Source: Mesorhizobium japonicum MAFF 303099 (GTDB lineage: Bacteria; Pseudomonadota; Alphaproteobacteria; Rhizobiales; Rhizobiaceae). From it: 64,000 nt of DNA. A program made the translations under genes and the position numbers. Within the stretch, counting starts at the first letter, position 1. The number at the start of each line of letters is the position of its first letter. The stretch covers positions 5,426,001-5,490,000 of the forward strand of contig NC_002678.2 of assembly GCF_000009625.1 (NCBI RefSeq). Reading direction: 5' to 3'. Under the pieces are notes generated by a model. The model worked only from the letters and a program-made list of their open reading frames with translations. It was not told where the DNA came from and searched no databases. This document shows positions 18,877 through 29,654 of this stretch, piece by piece.

Positions 18877-20679
18877 ATGAAGCTGACGGGCGGTCAAATC
18901 GTTGCAAGGGCACTCAAGGAGTATGGCGTCGAGTACGTGGCTGGCGTTCCCGGCCACGGCATCTGGTCGCTGTTTGACGCCTTCCTGGAAGAGGGGTCGA
19001 CCCTTCCATTCATCCAGGTCATGCATGAGCAGAGCGCCGTGCATATGGCCGATGGCTTCTTCCGGGCCAGCGGTCGGCCGATGGCCTGCTCCACATCGAT
19101 CGGTCCTGGCGCGACGAACACGATCATCGGACTTGCGACCTGCTACGCCGACTCCATTCCCGCCTTTTTTGTCTCCGGCGGCCCGGCGACCCACATGAAG
19201 GGTCACGGCGTGATGCAGGAGATCGAGCGGCAGAACGAGAACGCTTTCCCTCGCATCACCGAACAGGTCACCAAGCGCGCCTACAAGGCTGGCCGCGTCG
19301 ACGAACTGCCCTTCATCATGCACCGCGCCTTCAACACCATGCTGAGCGGCCGTCCCGGACCCGTCCATGTCGAGGTCCCGATGGACATCCAGGTCGAGGC
19401 GGCCGATGTCGAGATTCATCCACTCGATCTTCGCATGGCGCGCGGCGTTTCCTACCCGGATCCGAAAGCGGTCGAGCGGGCCGTGAAGCTGCTGCTGTCG
19501 GCCGAACGGCCGGTCATCGTCGCAGGCGGCGGTGCGATTTCCGCCAATGCGTCGGGAGAGCTCACGAGGCTCGCCGAAAAGCTGGGTGCCGCGGTTTCCA
19601 TTACCTGGAACGGCAAGGGCGCCATTTCCGAAGACCATGCGCTGTTCATCGGCGCTGTCGGCCAGACCGGCACGACCTGCGGCAACAGCATTACTGCATC
19701 GGCCGATGTCATCATGTCGGTCGGCTGCCGCTTCACCGACTGGTCGGCTTCCTCCTACGCCAAGGGCGTCAGCTTTTCGATTCCGCCGGGCAAGCTCATC
19801 CACATCGATCTCGACCACCACGAGATCGGCAAGAACTATCCGACGGAGGTTGGCATCGTGGCCGATGCCAAGGCAACGCTAGAAGCGATGCTGGCCATGA
19901 TTTCGGAGGCCGAGTCGAAGAAAGCGGTCATGCGCCGCGACAGGTTTCTGGCCGATGTCCAGAAAGCGAAGGCAGACTGGGAAGCGCTGCTTGCGCCGCG
20001 CCGCGATAGCCGCGAGTCGCCCTTCACGTCGCAGCGGCCGCTTGGTGCGTTACGCACGGTCATGAGTCGCGACGGCATCGTCGTTGTCGGGTCGGGCAAC
20101 ACGCAAGGCGCGGTCAAGCAGACCTTTCCGATCTACCAGCCGCGGACCCACCTCACCTCCGGCTCATTCTCGCCGATGGGCTGGGCCGTTCCCGCCGCAA
20201 TGGGCGCCAAGCTGGCAATGCCGGACCGTCAGGTCGTATCCATCACCGGCGACGGCGATTTCATGATGTCGCTGCCCGAACTCGGTACCGCCGTGATGAA
20301 CAACATTCCTGTCGTGTTCCTGGTCCAGAACAACCAGGGCTACATGTCGATCCGTGGCGGTCAGCGCAAGTTCATGGGACGACACATCGCCTCCGAATTC
20401 AACCGCCACAAGGGTAATGGCGAACCCTACAGCGCCGACATTGCGGCGGTCGCGAGGAACTTCGGCGTCGAGAGCTGGAAGGTCACGGCCGACGAGGATC
20501 TGGAGAAATCGCTGAAGGCCGCTCTCGATTGTGGCGGCCCGGCGCTGGTCGAGGTCATAACCTCTCGCGATGCGGCCGGTCCGTTTGCCACCGGCTGGTG
20601 GGATTTTCCATCGCCCGCCTACTACGAGAAAGAGCAGGCGGCTTACACCGAGAAGCGCGTGCTCGAACAGCACATGTAG
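18877..20679 (+). CDS. thiamine-pyrophosphate-dependent enzyme, acetolactate-synthase-like
   Basis: Cytoplasmic TPP enzyme of 600 residues with the three-domain acetolactate synthase/decarboxylase fold. Motifs seen: the cofactor-activating glutamate in [15 protein letters not shown] (near 52), [33 protein letters not shown], and the TPP/Mg site [32 protein letters not shown] (about 465-495). There is no partner regulatory subunit, so a catabolic 2-keto-acid ligase or lyase is more likely than branched-chain biosynthesis. It is the first gene of a long plus-strand run with a HisD-like dehydrogenase and an ABC sugar transporter. Substrate unknown. Confidence 0.85.
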   Translation: MKLTGGQIVARALKEYGVEYVAGVPGHGIWSLFDAFLEEGSTLPFIQVMHEQSAVHMADGFFRASGRPMACSTSIGPGATNTIIGLATCYADSIPAFFVSGGPATHMKGHGVMQEIERQNENAFPRITEQVTKRAYKAGRVDELPFIMHRAFNTMLSGRPGPVHVEVPMDIQVEAADVEIHPLDLRMARGVSYPDPKAVERAVKLLLSAERPVIVAGGGAISANASGELTRLAEKLGAAVSITWNGKGAISEDHALFIGAVGQTGTTCGNSITASADVIMSVGCRFTDWSASSYAKGVSFSIPPGKLIHIDLDHHEIGKNYPTEVGIVADAKATLEAMLAMISEAESKKAVMRRDRFLADVQKAKADWEALLAPRRDSRESPFTSQRPLGALRTVMSRDGIVVVGSGNTQGAVKQTFPIYQPRTHLTSGSFSPMGWAVPAAMGAKLAMPDRQVVSITGDGDFMMSLPELGTAVMNNIPVVFLVQNNQGYMSIRGGQRKFMGRHIASEFNRHKGNGEPYSADIAAVARNFGVESWKVTADEDLEKSLKAALDCGGPALVEVITSRDAAGPFATGWWDFPSPAYYEKEQAAYTEKRVLEQHM

Positions 20680-20690
20680 CCGTACCTGGG

Positions 20691-20712
20691 GCGAGCAGCC
20701 CTGGCTGCTCGC
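20691..20712 (+). repeat. intercistronic hairpin between TPP enzyme and HisD-like gene
   Basis: GCGAGCAGCC and GGCTGCTCGC are perfect complements separated by two bases, 12 bp past the TPP-enzyme stop. There is no U-run, so it may act as a partial terminator or a transcript-stabilising element within the operon. Confidence 0.5.
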
Positions 20713-20776
20713 GCTTCATTCCATTGATTCAGACCGCAATGCGGGGCGTAGGCCCTGCAAACGAAGAGCCATTGCC

Positions 20777-22087
20777 ATGATACGCACCATCAAGTCGGCT
20801 CGAGGCAGCGTTGTAAACGGCGGCAACGGTGCCATGACGAGCGCGGTCCAGACACTCCTCGACCAAGTCGAGCAGGGGGGCGACAGGGCAGTCCGCGAAC
20901 TGTCGATCCGTTTCGACAAGTTCGACCGGGACTCCTATCGCCTGACCAAGGCCGAGATCGACGCTTGCATCAACTCGCTGACCGGGCGTGAACGCGAAGA
21001 CCTTGATTTCGCGCAGGACCAGATCCGCAACTTCGCCGAGGCGCAGCGCGCAACACTGCTCGATCTTGAGATCGAGACGCTGCCGGGCGTCGTCCTTGGG
21101 CACCGCAACGTGCCGATCCAGAATGTCGGCTGCTACGTGCCGGGCGGAAAGTATCCACTGCTGGCCTCGGCGCATATGACGGTGCTCACGGCAAGGGTTG
21201 CCGGTTGCGAGCGCATCATCACGTGCGCACCGCCCTTCCAGGGCAAGGTCGCCGAAAAGATCGTGGCCGCCCAGGCCCTGGCCGGGGCCGACGAGATCTA
21301 CTGTCTCGGCGGCGTCCAGGCGATCGCGGCCATGGCGTACGGGACCGAAACGATCGCCCCGGTCGACATGGTGGCGGGGCCAGGCAATGCCTATGTGGCC
21401 GAAGCCAAGCGCCTTCTGTTCGGTAAGGTCGGCATCGATCTCTTTGCCGGTCCAACCGAGACTCTGGTGATCGCCGACGACAGCGTCGATGGCGAGCTGG
21501 TTGCGACCGACCTGCTCGGCCAGGCCGAGCATGGCGTGAACTCGCCGGCGGTGCTGATCACCAACTCCGAAAAGCTGGCACTGGACACAGTCGCCGAAAT
21601 CGGGCGCCTGCTGACGATCCTCCCAACGGCGGCCATCGCGGCAAAGGCCTGGGAGGATTTCGGCGAGATCATCCTGTGCGAGACGACCAAAGAGATGGTG
21701 GCCGAGGCCGATCGTCTCGCTTCCGAACATGTCCAGGTGATGACGCGCGACCCCGACCACTTCCTCAACTCCATGAGGAACTATGGCGCGCTGTTCCTGG
21801 GGGCTCGCACGAACGTTTCGTTCGGCGACAAGGTCATAGGCACCAACCACACGCTGCCGACCAACAAGGCCGCCCGCTATACCGGCGGGCTCTGGGTAGG
21901 CAAGTTCCTCAAGACCTGCACCTATCAGCGCATCCTGACGGACGAGGCCTCCGCGCTCATCGGAGAGTACGGCTCGCGTCTCTCCCTCATGGAGGGCTTC
22001 GTCGGCCACGCCGAGCAATCCAACATCCGGGTCCGCCGCTACGGGGGGCGAAACGTCGGCTATGCCATGCCGGTCGATCCACGCTGA
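20777..22087 (+). CDS. HisD-like NAD-dependent polyol dehydrogenase (HpsN type)
   Basis: Histidinol-dehydrogenase fold protein of 436 residues with [37 protein letters not shown] and [21 protein letters not shown]. Context argues against histidine synthesis: it sits between a TPP enzyme and a sugar ABC transporter. The stretch [17 protein letters not shown] and the C-terminus ([23 protein letters not shown]) resemble the sulfopropanediol dehydrogenase HpsN group, which oxidises diols twice to acids. The ATG at 20777 was chosen over upstream frame extension by position after the hairpin. Likely oxidises a polyol or diol imported by the downstream transporter; the exact substrate is inference. 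Confidence 0.8.
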   Translation: MIRTIKSARGSVVNGGNGAMTSAVQTLLDQVEQGGDRAVRELSIRFDKFDRDSYRLTKAEIDACINSLTGREREDLDFAQDQIRNFAEAQRATLLDLEIETLPGVVLGHRNVPIQNVGCYVPGGKYPLLASAHMTVLTARVAGCERIITCAPPFQGKVAEKIVAAQALAGADEIYCLGGVQAIAAMAYGTETIAPVDMVAGPGNAYVAEAKRLLFGKVGIDLFAGPTETLVIADDSVDGELVATDLLGQAEHGVNSPAVLITNSEKLALDTVAEIGRLLTILPTAAIAAKAWEDFGEIILCETTKEMVAEADRLASEHVQVMTRDPDHFLNSMRNYGALFLGARTNVSFGDKVIGTNHTLPTNKAARYTGGLWVGKFLKTCTYQRILTDEASALIGEYGSRLSLMEGFVGHAEQSNIRVRRYGGRNVGYAMPVDPR

Positions 22088-22153
22088 CTGCCACCGCCCG
22101 ATAACAGCCGAATAGGCGACCGGGCATTTCAACATCAACCAAGGGGAATGACG

Positions 22154-23407
22154 ATGACTGAACTCAAGAAAATTCTGTTGGCCACGACGCTCGGCCTGTC
22201 CTTTGCGGGTCAGGCAACCGCCCAAACCAAGATCGAGGGCCTGCATGTATGGACCTCGGCAAGCGAGGTCGGCGCGCTGAAGGTGCTCACCGACAAACTC
22301 AAGACCATGGGTTTCGAATGGCAGGACAGCGCGGTCGGCGGCGCCAATGGCGCCAACGCCCAGCAGGCGCTGCGCACCCGTGTTGCCGCCGGCAACCCGC
22401 CTGCTGTGATGCAGTTCCTTGGCTTTGAAGGACTGGGCTGGGCCAAGGAAGGCGCGTTGCGTTCATTGAATGATCTGTATGCCAAGAACGGCTGGAAGGC
22501 CGACCTGCCGCCGGTCATGCTGCAATTCCTGAGACAGGATGACAGCTTTTTCTCGACCCCGATCAACATGCATCGTCAGAACTGGGTTTGGGCGAACAAG
22601 GCTGTCTTTGACAAGGCAGGAGTCGCCGTTCCCACGAGCTGGGATGAACTGATTGCAAGTGGTGAAAAGCTGAAAGCGATTGGTGTTACCCCGATCGCGA
22701 TGAGCGATGAAAGTTGGCAGATCGAAGAACTGTTCGAATCGATTTTGATCGATGTCAACGGCCCCGATTTCTACAAGAAAGCCGCAATCGATCTTGATGA
22801 ATCGGCGCTGTCCAGCCCGGAGATGATCAAGACCTTCGAACTTCTGGGCAAGGTGCGTGGATTGCATGATGCCGGCTTCACCGGCCGTGACTGGGCGGCA
22901 GCGACGAACTTGGTTGCTAACGGCCAGGCTGGCATGCAGATCATGGGCGACTGGGCGAAGGGCGAATTCCTCGCCAAGGGCATGAAGCCGGGCGTCGACT
23001 TTCTGTGCTTCCCGACGCCGACCGCCACGCCGAACTACAAATTCGTGTTCGATACATTCGGCGGCTTCAAGATCGACAATGCCGATATTACAAAAGGGCA
23101 GGACGCGGTCGCGGAAGCGATCATGGACCCGGAGGTCCAGAAAAAGTTCAACCTGATCAAGGGTTCGATCCCGGCTCGTCTCGACGTGGCGATGGACGAT
23201 TTTGACGACTGCGCCAAGCGCAGCTTTTCAGACCGCGTCGAAGCCATCAAGAATAACGCCATATACGGATCGCTCACTGACGGCTTTGCCGTCGAGCCGC
23301 GCTTCTCCGGCGTGTTCCAGGATGTGGTCGGCAAGTTTTTTGTCACAGACATGAGTGCGGAAGACGCGGTCAAATCCCTGGTCGACGGCATTAACAACGC
23401 ACGCTGA
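22154..23407 (+). CDS. carbohydrate ABC transporter, periplasmic binding protein
   Basis: Solute-binding protein of the CUT1 sugar family, 417 residues, with a Sec signal peptide (MTELKKILLATTLGLSFAGQ, cleavage after ATAQ). The start at 22154 gives a 7-nt spacing to AAGGGG at 22141-22146; the ATG two codons earlier would be too close. The mature sequence resembles glucose/mannose-type binding proteins (LHVWTSASEVGALKVL; ARLDVAMDDFDDCAKR near the end). It is followed by two permeases and an ATPase in the same orientation. Confidence 0.9.
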   Translation: MTELKKILLATTLGLSFAGQATAQTKIEGLHVWTSASEVGALKVLTDKLKTMGFEWQDSAVGGANGANAQQALRTRVAAGNPPAVMQFLGFEGLGWAKEGALRSLNDLYAKNGWKADLPPVMLQFLRQDDSFFSTPINMHRQNWVWANKAVFDKAGVAVPTSWDELIASGEKLKAIGVTPIAMSDESWQIEELFESILIDVNGPDFYKKAAIDLDESALSSPEMIKTFELLGKVRGLHDAGFTGRDWAAATNLVANGQAGMQIMGDWAKGEFLAKGMKPGVDFLCFPTPTATPNYKFVFDTFGGFKIDNADITKGQDAVAEAIMDPEVQKKFNLIKGSIPARLDVAMDDFDDCAKRSFSDRVEAIKNNAIYGSLTDGFAVEPRFSGVFQDVVGKFFVTDMSAEDAVKSLVDGINNAR

Positions 23408-23500
23408 GGCGCGCGTTCAGCTGCCGGGGCAATTCCTCCCAGTACTGTCCCGGCAGCGCATTTCCTCGCCGCTCCACTGACCAAACCACAGGGCAAGTCG

Positions 23501-24397
23501 ATGAGCAGACCCATCCCATTGTCGGACCGTATTGCGAATTGGCTGCCGCGGCTGGTTCTGGCACCCAGTCTTTTAGTTGTGCTGGTTGCGGTCTACCTTT
23601 TCATCTGCTGGACCGGTTGGATTTCGCTCTCATCTTCCATGATCGTGCCGAAATACGATTTCGTCGGCTTGAATCAATATGTCCGCCTGTGGTCGACGCC
23701 GCGCTGGCATACGGCGGTGTTCAATCTGTTTGTCTTTTCAGCACTGTTCCTCGGCCTGACCACCGGCCTCGGACTGTTGATGGCGATCCTTCTTGATCAG
23801 AAGATACGTGTTGAAGGCACCTTGCGTGCGATTTTTCTCTACCCGATGGCGCTGTCCTTCATCGTCACAGGTACCGCCTGGAAATGGATCCTCAACCCCG
23901 CTCTGGGCGTGCAGAAGGTGGTCAATGATCTAGGCTGGACCAGCTTCGTGTTTGACTGGATCGCGCAGCCGACTTTCGCGATTTATTGCGTCGTGATCGC
24001 CGCGGTATGGCAGTCCACCGGCTTCGCCATGGCGATTTTCCTGGCCGGCCTGCGCGGCATCGACAATTCGGTCATCAAGGCCGCACAGATTGAAGGTGCA
24101 GGGTTGCCGCGGATATATCGAACCATCGTCGTTCCGATGCTGCGGCCTGCCTTCCTGAGCGTGATCGTTCTGCTCAGCTACATCGCGATCAAGAGCTTCG
24201 ATCTCATTCTGGCGCTGACAAACACCGGGCCCGGTTCCTCGACCGAAATGCCGTCGACCTTCATGTACTCGGCCACCTTCAGGCGTGACCAGATGGGCGT
24301 TGGGGCGGCCAGCGCCATGATGATGCTGATGACAGTCGCGGCCATCATTGTTCCCTACCTCTATTCAGAGCTGAAGGAGCCCCGCGATGGCCACTAA
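23501..24397 (+). CDS. carbohydrate ABC transporter permease 1
   Basis: Inner-membrane permease of 298 residues with six predicted helices and the EAA loop (IKAAQIEGAGLPRIYRTIVVPMLRPA, about 190-215) that docks the ATPase. Belongs to the MalF/UgpA-like CUT1 group. It overlaps the second permease by 11 bases and lies 93 bp after the binding-protein gene. Confidence 0.92.
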   Translation: MSRPIPLSDRIANWLPRLVLAPSLLVVLVAVYLFICWTGWISLSSSMIVPKYDFVGLNQYVRLWSTPRWHTAVFNLFVFSALFLGLTTGLGLLMAILLDQKIRVEGTLRAIFLYPMALSFIVTGTAWKWILNPALGVQKVVNDLGWTSFVFDWIAQPTFAIYCVVIAAVWQSTGFAMAIFLAGLRGIDNSVIKAAQIEGAGLPRIYRTIVVPMLRPAFLSVIVLLSYIAIKSFDLILALTNTGPGSSTEMPSTFMYSATFRRDQMGVGAASAMMMLMTVAAIIVPYLYSELKEPRDGH

Positions 24398-25265
24398 TGC
24401 AGCGTCTCTCCGTCGACAGCATGGAATCGGTCGTGCATTCATATACGGCAGCCTGTTTTTCATGGCTGCATTTTACCTGATGCCGCTCTGGGTGATGATC
24501 ACCACTTCGGTGAAACATCTGGATGAGATCTATGCCGGCTCCTTTATTGGCCTGCCGACGCAAATCAGCTTCGACGCCTGGCGCAGCGCCTGGTCCGAAG
24601 CTTGCAACGGAACTGCCTGCAGGGGCCTCAAACCTTACTTCATCAACTCGCTGCTGGTGACAGTCCCGGCGGTGTTCCTGTCGACCGGCATTGGCGCGAT
24701 CAACGGCTACGTGATCACCAAATGGCGGTTTCCCGGCTCAAACGTTATTTTCGGGCTGCTGTTGTTTGGCTGCTTCCTGCCGTTTCAGGCGGTGATCCTT
24801 CCAATGGCGCAAACTTTGGGCATCCTTGGTCTCGCCGGGACGCTTCCGGGACTGGTGCTTGTCCACACAGTCTACGGCATCGCGTTCACCACGCTCTTTT
24901 TCCGCAACTATTTTGTTGGCATTCCCGATGAACTTGTAAGGGCGGCGCAAATCGACGGTGCCGGGTTCATTCGCATCTTTGTGTCGATCATGCTGCCAAC
25001 GGCGCTGCCGATCATCGTCGTGTCCTGCATCTGGCAGTTCACCCAGATCTGGAACGATTACCTGTTCGGGGCGTCTTTTACCGCCGGCGAAAATGCTCCC
25101 ATCACCGTAGCCCTCAACAACATCGTCAACGTCTCGATGGGACGCAAACAATACAACGTCGACATGGCCGCCGCCATGATCGCCGCCCTGCCTACCCTCA
25201 TCGTCTATGTCGTTGCGGGACGTTACTTCGTGCGCGGCCTAACGGCCGGCGCAGTAAAAGGTTGA
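24387..25265 (+). CDS. carbohydrate ABC transporter permease 2
   Basis: Inner-membrane permease of 292 residues, MalG-like, with six helices and the EAA loop ([25 protein letters not shown], near 190-215). Its ATG lies inside the end of permease 1 with AAGGAG 8 nt upstream, so translation is coupled. The ATPase gene starts 5 bp after its stop. Confidence 0.92.
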   Translation: MATNAASLRRQHGIGRAFIYGSLFFMAAFYLMPLWVMITTSVKHLDEIYAGSFIGLPTQISFDAWRSAWSEACNGTACRGLKPYFINSLLVTVPAVFLSTGIGAINGYVITKWRFPGSNVIFGLLLFGCFLPFQAVILPMAQTLGILGLAGTLPGLVLVHTVYGIAFTTLFFRNYFVGIPDELVRAAQIDGAGFIRIFVSIMLPTALPIIVVSCIWQFTQIWNDYLFGASFTAGENAPITVALNNIVNVSMGRKQYNVDMAAAMIAALPTLIVYVVAGRYFVRGLTAGAVKG

Positions 25266-25270
25266 TCCAA

Positions 25271-26371
25271 ATGGCAACTCTCGAAATCGATCGCGTTCGA
25301 AAATCCTATGGCGCAGTTGACGTCCTGAAGGGAGTCAGCATTTCGATCACCGATGGCGACTTTCTTGTTCTGCTTGGCCCATCGGGTTGCGGTAAATCCA
25401 CCCTGCTCAACATGATCGCCGGGCTTGAAAGCATCACATCGGGCGAAATCCGGATCGCGCACGAAGTCGTCAATGATCTGCCGCCGAAAGATCGCGACAT
25501 CGCCATGGTGTTCCAGTCCTACGCGCTTTATCCGACCATGACGGTGCGTCAGAATATCGAATTCGGCATGAAAATCCGCGGCGTGCCGCCTACTGAACGC
25601 GCGAAGGCAACTCTTGCGGCAGCCGAGATGCTGCAGATGAGCCATTTGCTCGACCGCCGCCCAGGCCAGTTGTCGGGAGGCCAACGCCAGCGTGTGGCGA
25701 TGGGCCGTGCTGTCGTACGCCAGCCGAAGCTGTTTCTGTTCGACGAGCCGCTGTCCAATCTCGACGCCAAGCTGCGCGTCGACATGCGCACCGAGATCAA
25801 GCGGCTGCATGCCCGGCTTGGGACTACGACTGTGTATGTGACGCATGACCAGATCGAGGCGATGACCTTGGCGACCCGCGTCGCTGTCATGAAGGACGGT
25901 GTTGTGCAGCAACTGGCCGATCCACAAACGGTCTATGACAGGCCGGCAAATGTCTACGTTGCCAAGTTTGTGGGCTCGCCCGCGATGAGTCTGATACCCG
26001 GAAAGCTGGAGATCGACTCGGCGACCGCCGTCGCGGTTCTCGACGTCGTCAACAGCGAGCCAAAGCGTATTTCCGGCATTCCGATCTCGAAGGAAAGCGC
26101 TGCAAAGTTCAACGGGCGCAAAGTCCTTGTCGGCATACGGCCTGAGCTGTTCAGTGTCTCTGCCGGCCAGCCGGGCAGGACACTCTTGGTCCATATCGAT
26201 GTCGTCGAGCCAACCGGCCCAGATACGCTAGCGCTGTTCCAGATTGGCGGGGTGGAAGTCACCGCCCGCGTTCCTCCCAAGACGGTAGAGGCCCGCAAGA
26301 CAGCCACCTTGTCGGTCGATACGAGCAAGATCGTCTTGTTCGACGCCCAAACCGAAGAGCGTATCGACTGA
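25271..26371 (+). CDS. carbohydrate ABC transporter ATP-binding protein
   Basis: MalK/UgpC-type ATPase of 366 residues with Walker [11 protein letters not shown]-loop VFQSYALYP, signature [14 protein letters not shown], Walker [13 protein letters not shown] and H-loop TVYVTHDQ, plus a C-terminal TOBE-like regulatory domain. The ATG at 25271 gives the usual [14 protein letters not shown] start; a TTG three codons earlier is less likely. It completes a full CUT1 importer together with the three preceding genes. Confidence 0.93.
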   Translation: MATLEIDRVRKSYGAVDVLKGVSISITDGDFLVLLGPSGCGKSTLLNMIAGLESITSGEIRIAHEVVNDLPPKDRDIAMVFQSYALYPTMTVRQNIEFGMKIRGVPPTERAKATLAAAEMLQMSHLLDRRPGQLSGGQRQRVAMGRAVVRQPKLFLFDEPLSNLDAKLRVDMRTEIKRLHARLGTTTVYVTHDQIEAMTLATRVAVMKDGVVQQLADPQTVYDRPANVYVAKFVGSPAMSLIPGKLEIDSATAVAVLDVVNSEPKRISGIPISKESAAKFNGRKVLVGIRPELFSVSAGQPGRTLLVHIDVVEPTGPDTLALFQIGGVEVTARVPPKTVEARKTATLSVDTSKIVLFDAQTEERID

Positions 26372-26378
26372 GGGCCCG

Positions 26379-27878
26379 ATGATGGAGCACACCGCAGACA
26401 TTGTCATCATCGGCTCCGGCATCGGCGGCAGCTCGCTTGCCTATAGCCTCGCCGACACCGGAAGACGCATCGTGATCCTGGAACGCGGGGAGCACCTCAG
26501 GGATACGCCGGAGGCGCGCGACGATATCGCCATCTTCCAGAATGGCTTCTACAGATCGAGCGAGGAATGGCTGGCGACGGACGGCGAGAGCTTCCTGCCG
26601 GGCAATTACTACTATGTAGGCGGCAATTCGAAGTTCTTCGGTGCAGTGATGTACCGCTACCGGCAGGAAGATTTCAATCCGCGGGATCACATGGGCGGGC
26701 GCTCACCCGGCTGGCCGATCTCATACGCCGAACTCGAGCCATGGTATGAACGCGCGGAGATTTTGTTCGGGGTCCGTGGCGATGCCAGGCAAGACCCGAC
26801 CGAGCCGCCGCGCAATAGACCATACAGGTATCTTCCCGTTCCCGACGAACCTGCAATCGCGACTGTGCGCCAACGGTTGCTGCAGGCAGGCATTCATCCG
26901 GCAAGCCTGCCGCTCGCCATCGATATCGACGCGTGGTTGCGGCGGGCAAAAACAGGCTGGGACGCCTTTCCGAATACCGGCGCAGGGAAGATCGATGCGG
27001 AAGTCGGCCCGCTCACCAAGGCGTTGGAGCACCCGAACGCCACCCTGATCACCGGCGCCAATGTTCAGCGCCTGGTAACGGACGCGTCTGGGCGGAGGGT
27101 GATGGCTGCGGTTTTCATCAAGGATGGTGTCGAGCTCAGCATAGGCGCCGATGTCTTCGCCGTGGCTGCCGGCGCTGTGCAAAGTGCGGCGCTGCTGCTT
27201 CGGTCGTCGACTTCGGTTTATCCGAACGGTCTTGGAAACAGCTCCGATCAGCTCGGCCGCAACTTCATGAACCACAACACGACGGCGATGCTGGCCATCG
27301 ACCCTTTTCGTCGAAACACCGCCGTCTATCAGAAAACGCTTGGATTCAACGATTTCTACAACAAGGACCCGCTGGGCAGCTTTCCGTTAGGCAACGTACA
27401 ATTGCTCGGTCACATCACCGGCAATATTCTCAAAGCCAACGCGCCGTTGCTGCCGCGCTGGCTGGCCGGCCTCGTTGCGCGAAACTGCTACGGCTGGTTC
27501 CTGACCAGTGAGGATCTGCCCAATCCCGAAAGCCGTGTGACCATCCGCAACGGGCGCATCGTCATGAACTGGGTCCGCAACAATATGGGTGCGCACGAGA
27601 CATTAATCAGGCGGACGCGCGCAGTGATGCGCGAAGCCGGCTTCCCTGTTGTTCTCACCCGAACGTTCGGCCGCAAGACAACATCGCATCAGTGCGGCAC
27701 GGCCAGGCTCGGCAGTGACCCGAACACATCTGTCGTGTCGCCTGATTGTCGGTCGCACGACATCGCGAACCTCTATGTCACAGACGCATCTGTGCTGCCG
27801 ACGTCGGCGGCAGTAAATCCTGCGTTGACCATAGCGGCTCTGGCTCTGAAAGCCGGAGCGGCGATCAGGGCGATGTGA
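26379..27878 (+). CDS. GMC-family FAD oxidoreductase 1
   Basis: Flavoprotein of 499 residues. The N-terminal FAD-binding GxGxxG motif is VIIGSGIGGSSLAYSLADTG, followed by the typical YYYVGGNSKFFGAVMYRYR stretch, and the C-terminal GMC signature with a catalytic histidine (TTSHQCGTARLG) and NPALTIAALALKAG. Similar to large subunits of sugar or polyol dehydrogenases rather than choline dehydrogenase. It starts 7 bp after the ATPase and is followed at 4 bp by a second GMC gene, so both probably act on the imported substrate. Confidence 0.86.
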   Translation: MMEHTADIVIIGSGIGGSSLAYSLADTGRRIVILERGEHLRDTPEARDDIAIFQNGFYRSSEEWLATDGESFLPGNYYYVGGNSKFFGAVMYRYRQEDFNPRDHMGGRSPGWPISYAELEPWYERAEILFGVRGDARQDPTEPPRNRPYRYLPVPDEPAIATVRQRLLQAGIHPASLPLAIDIDAWLRRAKTGWDAFPNTGAGKIDAEVGPLTKALEHPNATLITGANVQRLVTDASGRRVMAAVFIKDGVELSIGADVFAVAAGAVQSAALLLRSSTSVYPNGLGNSSDQLGRNFMNHNTTAMLAIDPFRRNTAVYQKTLGFNDFYNKDPLGSFPLGNVQLLGHITGNILKANAPLLPRWLAGLVARNCYGWFLTSEDLPNPESRVTIRNGRIVMNWVRNNMGAHETLIRRTRAVMREAGFPVVLTRTFGRKTTSHQCGTARLGSDPNTSVVSPDCRSHDIANLYVTDASVLPTSAAVNPALTIAALALKAGAAIRAM

Positions 27879-27881
27879 ACC

Positions 27882-29528
27882 ATGGCTAATTTTGGATCCG
27901 CTCGATGGGGAATTCTGCCGCGATCCGAGACAGTCGCAGGGAAGTGCGACTACATCGTCGTCGGTGGCGGCTCAACCGGTTGTGTCGTTGCTTCCCGACT
28001 GTCCGAAAATGCTGATGTCTCGGTCGTCCTGCTCGAAGAGGGGCCGAATGATATCAACCCGTACATACATATACCGGGGGCGTATTACAAAACTGCCCAA
28101 GGGCCTTTGCTGAAGCGAATCCCCTGGGAGCCGATGGCCGGGCAATCGCCCGATGCAACGCCTACAATGGTCCAGGCGAGCGTCTTGGGTGGCGGGAGCT
28201 CTGTCAATGCCATGATCTATATCCGCGGCGTTCCTTCAGACTATGCGCGTTGGGAAGAACTTGGCGCCAGCGGCTGGAACTATGGCGATGTGCTGCCGTA
28301 TTTTCTTCGCTCGGAGGACAACAACAGGTTCTGCAACGAAGCGCATGCGGTTGGCGGCCCGCTGGGGGTCTCCGACATTGACAACATTCATCCGCTAACA
28401 CGCGCTTGGCTCCAGGCATGCCAGCAGGCGGGTCTCCCTTATAACCACGATTTCAATTCTGGCGATCAGGCCGGATCTGGCCTTTACCAGATCACGGCCA
28501 GAAACGGTCTGCGCAGCAGTGCCGCTACTGCTTTCCTGAAGCCTGTTCGCCGTCGTCCGAACCTGCAGGTTCGGACACGCGCGCGCGTCAGCCGGATCAT
28601 CGTCGAACAAGGCAGGGCGACCGGCGTCGAATATTTCGTGAACGGTCGCAGGTGGGTTCTCCACGCAGAGCGCGAGGTCATCTTGTCGGCAGGCGCAATC
28701 TCTTCGCCGAAACTGTTGATGTTGTCGGGCATCGGCCCGGCGGACGCACTGCGCAGACATGGGATCCAGGTGGAGATGGATCTACCAGGCGTAGGCCAGA
28801 ATCTGCAGGACCATATTGAGATGTCGCTGGTCTACCAGCTCAACGGACCGCACAGCTACGACAAATACAAGAAGCTGCATTGGAAGGCCGCGGCAGCACT
28901 GAACTACCTTCTGTTTCGTGGCGGGCCGGCTTCATCGAATCTGATAGAAGGCGGCGCCTTCTGGTGGGGAAACAAGAATGAAACCGTGCCCGACGTCCAG
29001 TTCTTCATGGTGGTAGGTGCCGGTATCGAGGAAGGCGTCGATACTGTTCCGGGCGGCAATGGCTGCACCGTCAACCTTGGTCAGATAAGACCGCGCTCTC
29101 GCGGCGAAGTCACGCTCCAGAGTGCGAACCCTGCCGAAAATCCGCGAGTCGCGCCCCGATATTTCTCCGATCCTTACGATCTTGACGCGGTGACCGAAGG
29201 CACCATGGCTGCGCTCGACATCATGGAGAAGCCGGCGATCAGCCGCTATATCGCGGCGCGGCAAACGCCTGCGCCCACTATGAAGACCCGCTCGGACATC
29301 AGAAATTTCTGCCTTGAAACGGCCCATGCTGCGCTACACCCAGCCGGCACCTGCCGGATGGGCCAGGACGAAATGGCGGTTGTCGGCCCGGATCTTCGTG
29401 TCCGCGGGATTGACGGACTACGCGTGGCGGATGCCTCGGTCATGCCGACGCTAATCTCGGGAAATCCCAACGCCGTCTGCATCATGATAGGCGAGAGAGC
29501 GGCATCGTTTCTGTCAGAGGCGGCTTGA
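27882..29528 (+). CDS. GMC-family FAD oxidoreductase 2 (choline-dehydrogenase-like)
   Basis: Flavoprotein of 548 residues of the BetA-like branch: FAD motif YIVVGGGSTGCVVASRLSE (about 24-42), GMC signature 1 GGGSSVNAMIYIRG, signature 2 GAISSPKLLMLSGIG, and the C-terminal catalytic region AHAALHPAGTCRMG with DASVMPTLISGNPNA. It directly follows GMC 1 (4 bp). Two different GMC enzymes in one operon suggest two successive alcohol oxidations or two related substrates; choline itself is not implied by the context. Confidence 0.88.
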   Translation: MANFGSARWGILPRSETVAGKCDYIVVGGGSTGCVVASRLSENADVSVVLLEEGPNDINPYIHIPGAYYKTAQGPLLKRIPWEPMAGQSPDATPTMVQASVLGGGSSVNAMIYIRGVPSDYARWEELGASGWNYGDVLPYFLRSEDNNRFCNEAHAVGGPLGVSDIDNIHPLTRAWLQACQQAGLPYNHDFNSGDQAGSGLYQITARNGLRSSAATAFLKPVRRRPNLQVRTRARVSRIIVEQGRATGVEYFVNGRRWVLHAEREVILSAGAISSPKLLMLSGIGPADALRRHGIQVEMDLPGVGQNLQDHIEMSLVYQLNGPHSYDKYKKLHWKAAAALNYLLFRGGPASSNLIEGGAFWWGNKNETVPDVQFFMVVGAGIEEGVDTVPGGNGCTVNLGQIRPRSRGEVTLQSANPAENPRVAPRYFSDPYDLDAVTEGTMAALDIMEKPAISRYIAARQTPAPTMKTRSDIRNFCLETAHAALHPAGTCRMGQDEMAVVGPDLRVRGIDGLRVADASVMPTLISGNPNAVCIMIGERAASFLSEAA

Positions 29529-29654
29529 CTATCCTTGTCATTGCTTGCCGGGAGGCAAAAGGATTGACACTGCGAACTATCCGACATGGCACGGTGCCAT
29601 TCGATACCGAAGTCGCGACCGCGGAGATTGGAGCAGGAGTAAGGGGACGGGCTG

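Noticed and set aside
20777..22087. Histidine biosynthesis hisD
   Set aside because: No other his genes nearby; the neighbours are a sugar transporter and a TPP enzyme, and the C-terminus looks like the HpsN group.
20729..22246. 505-codon open frame on the minus strand
   Set aside because: Antisense to the HisD-like gene and lacking any domain.
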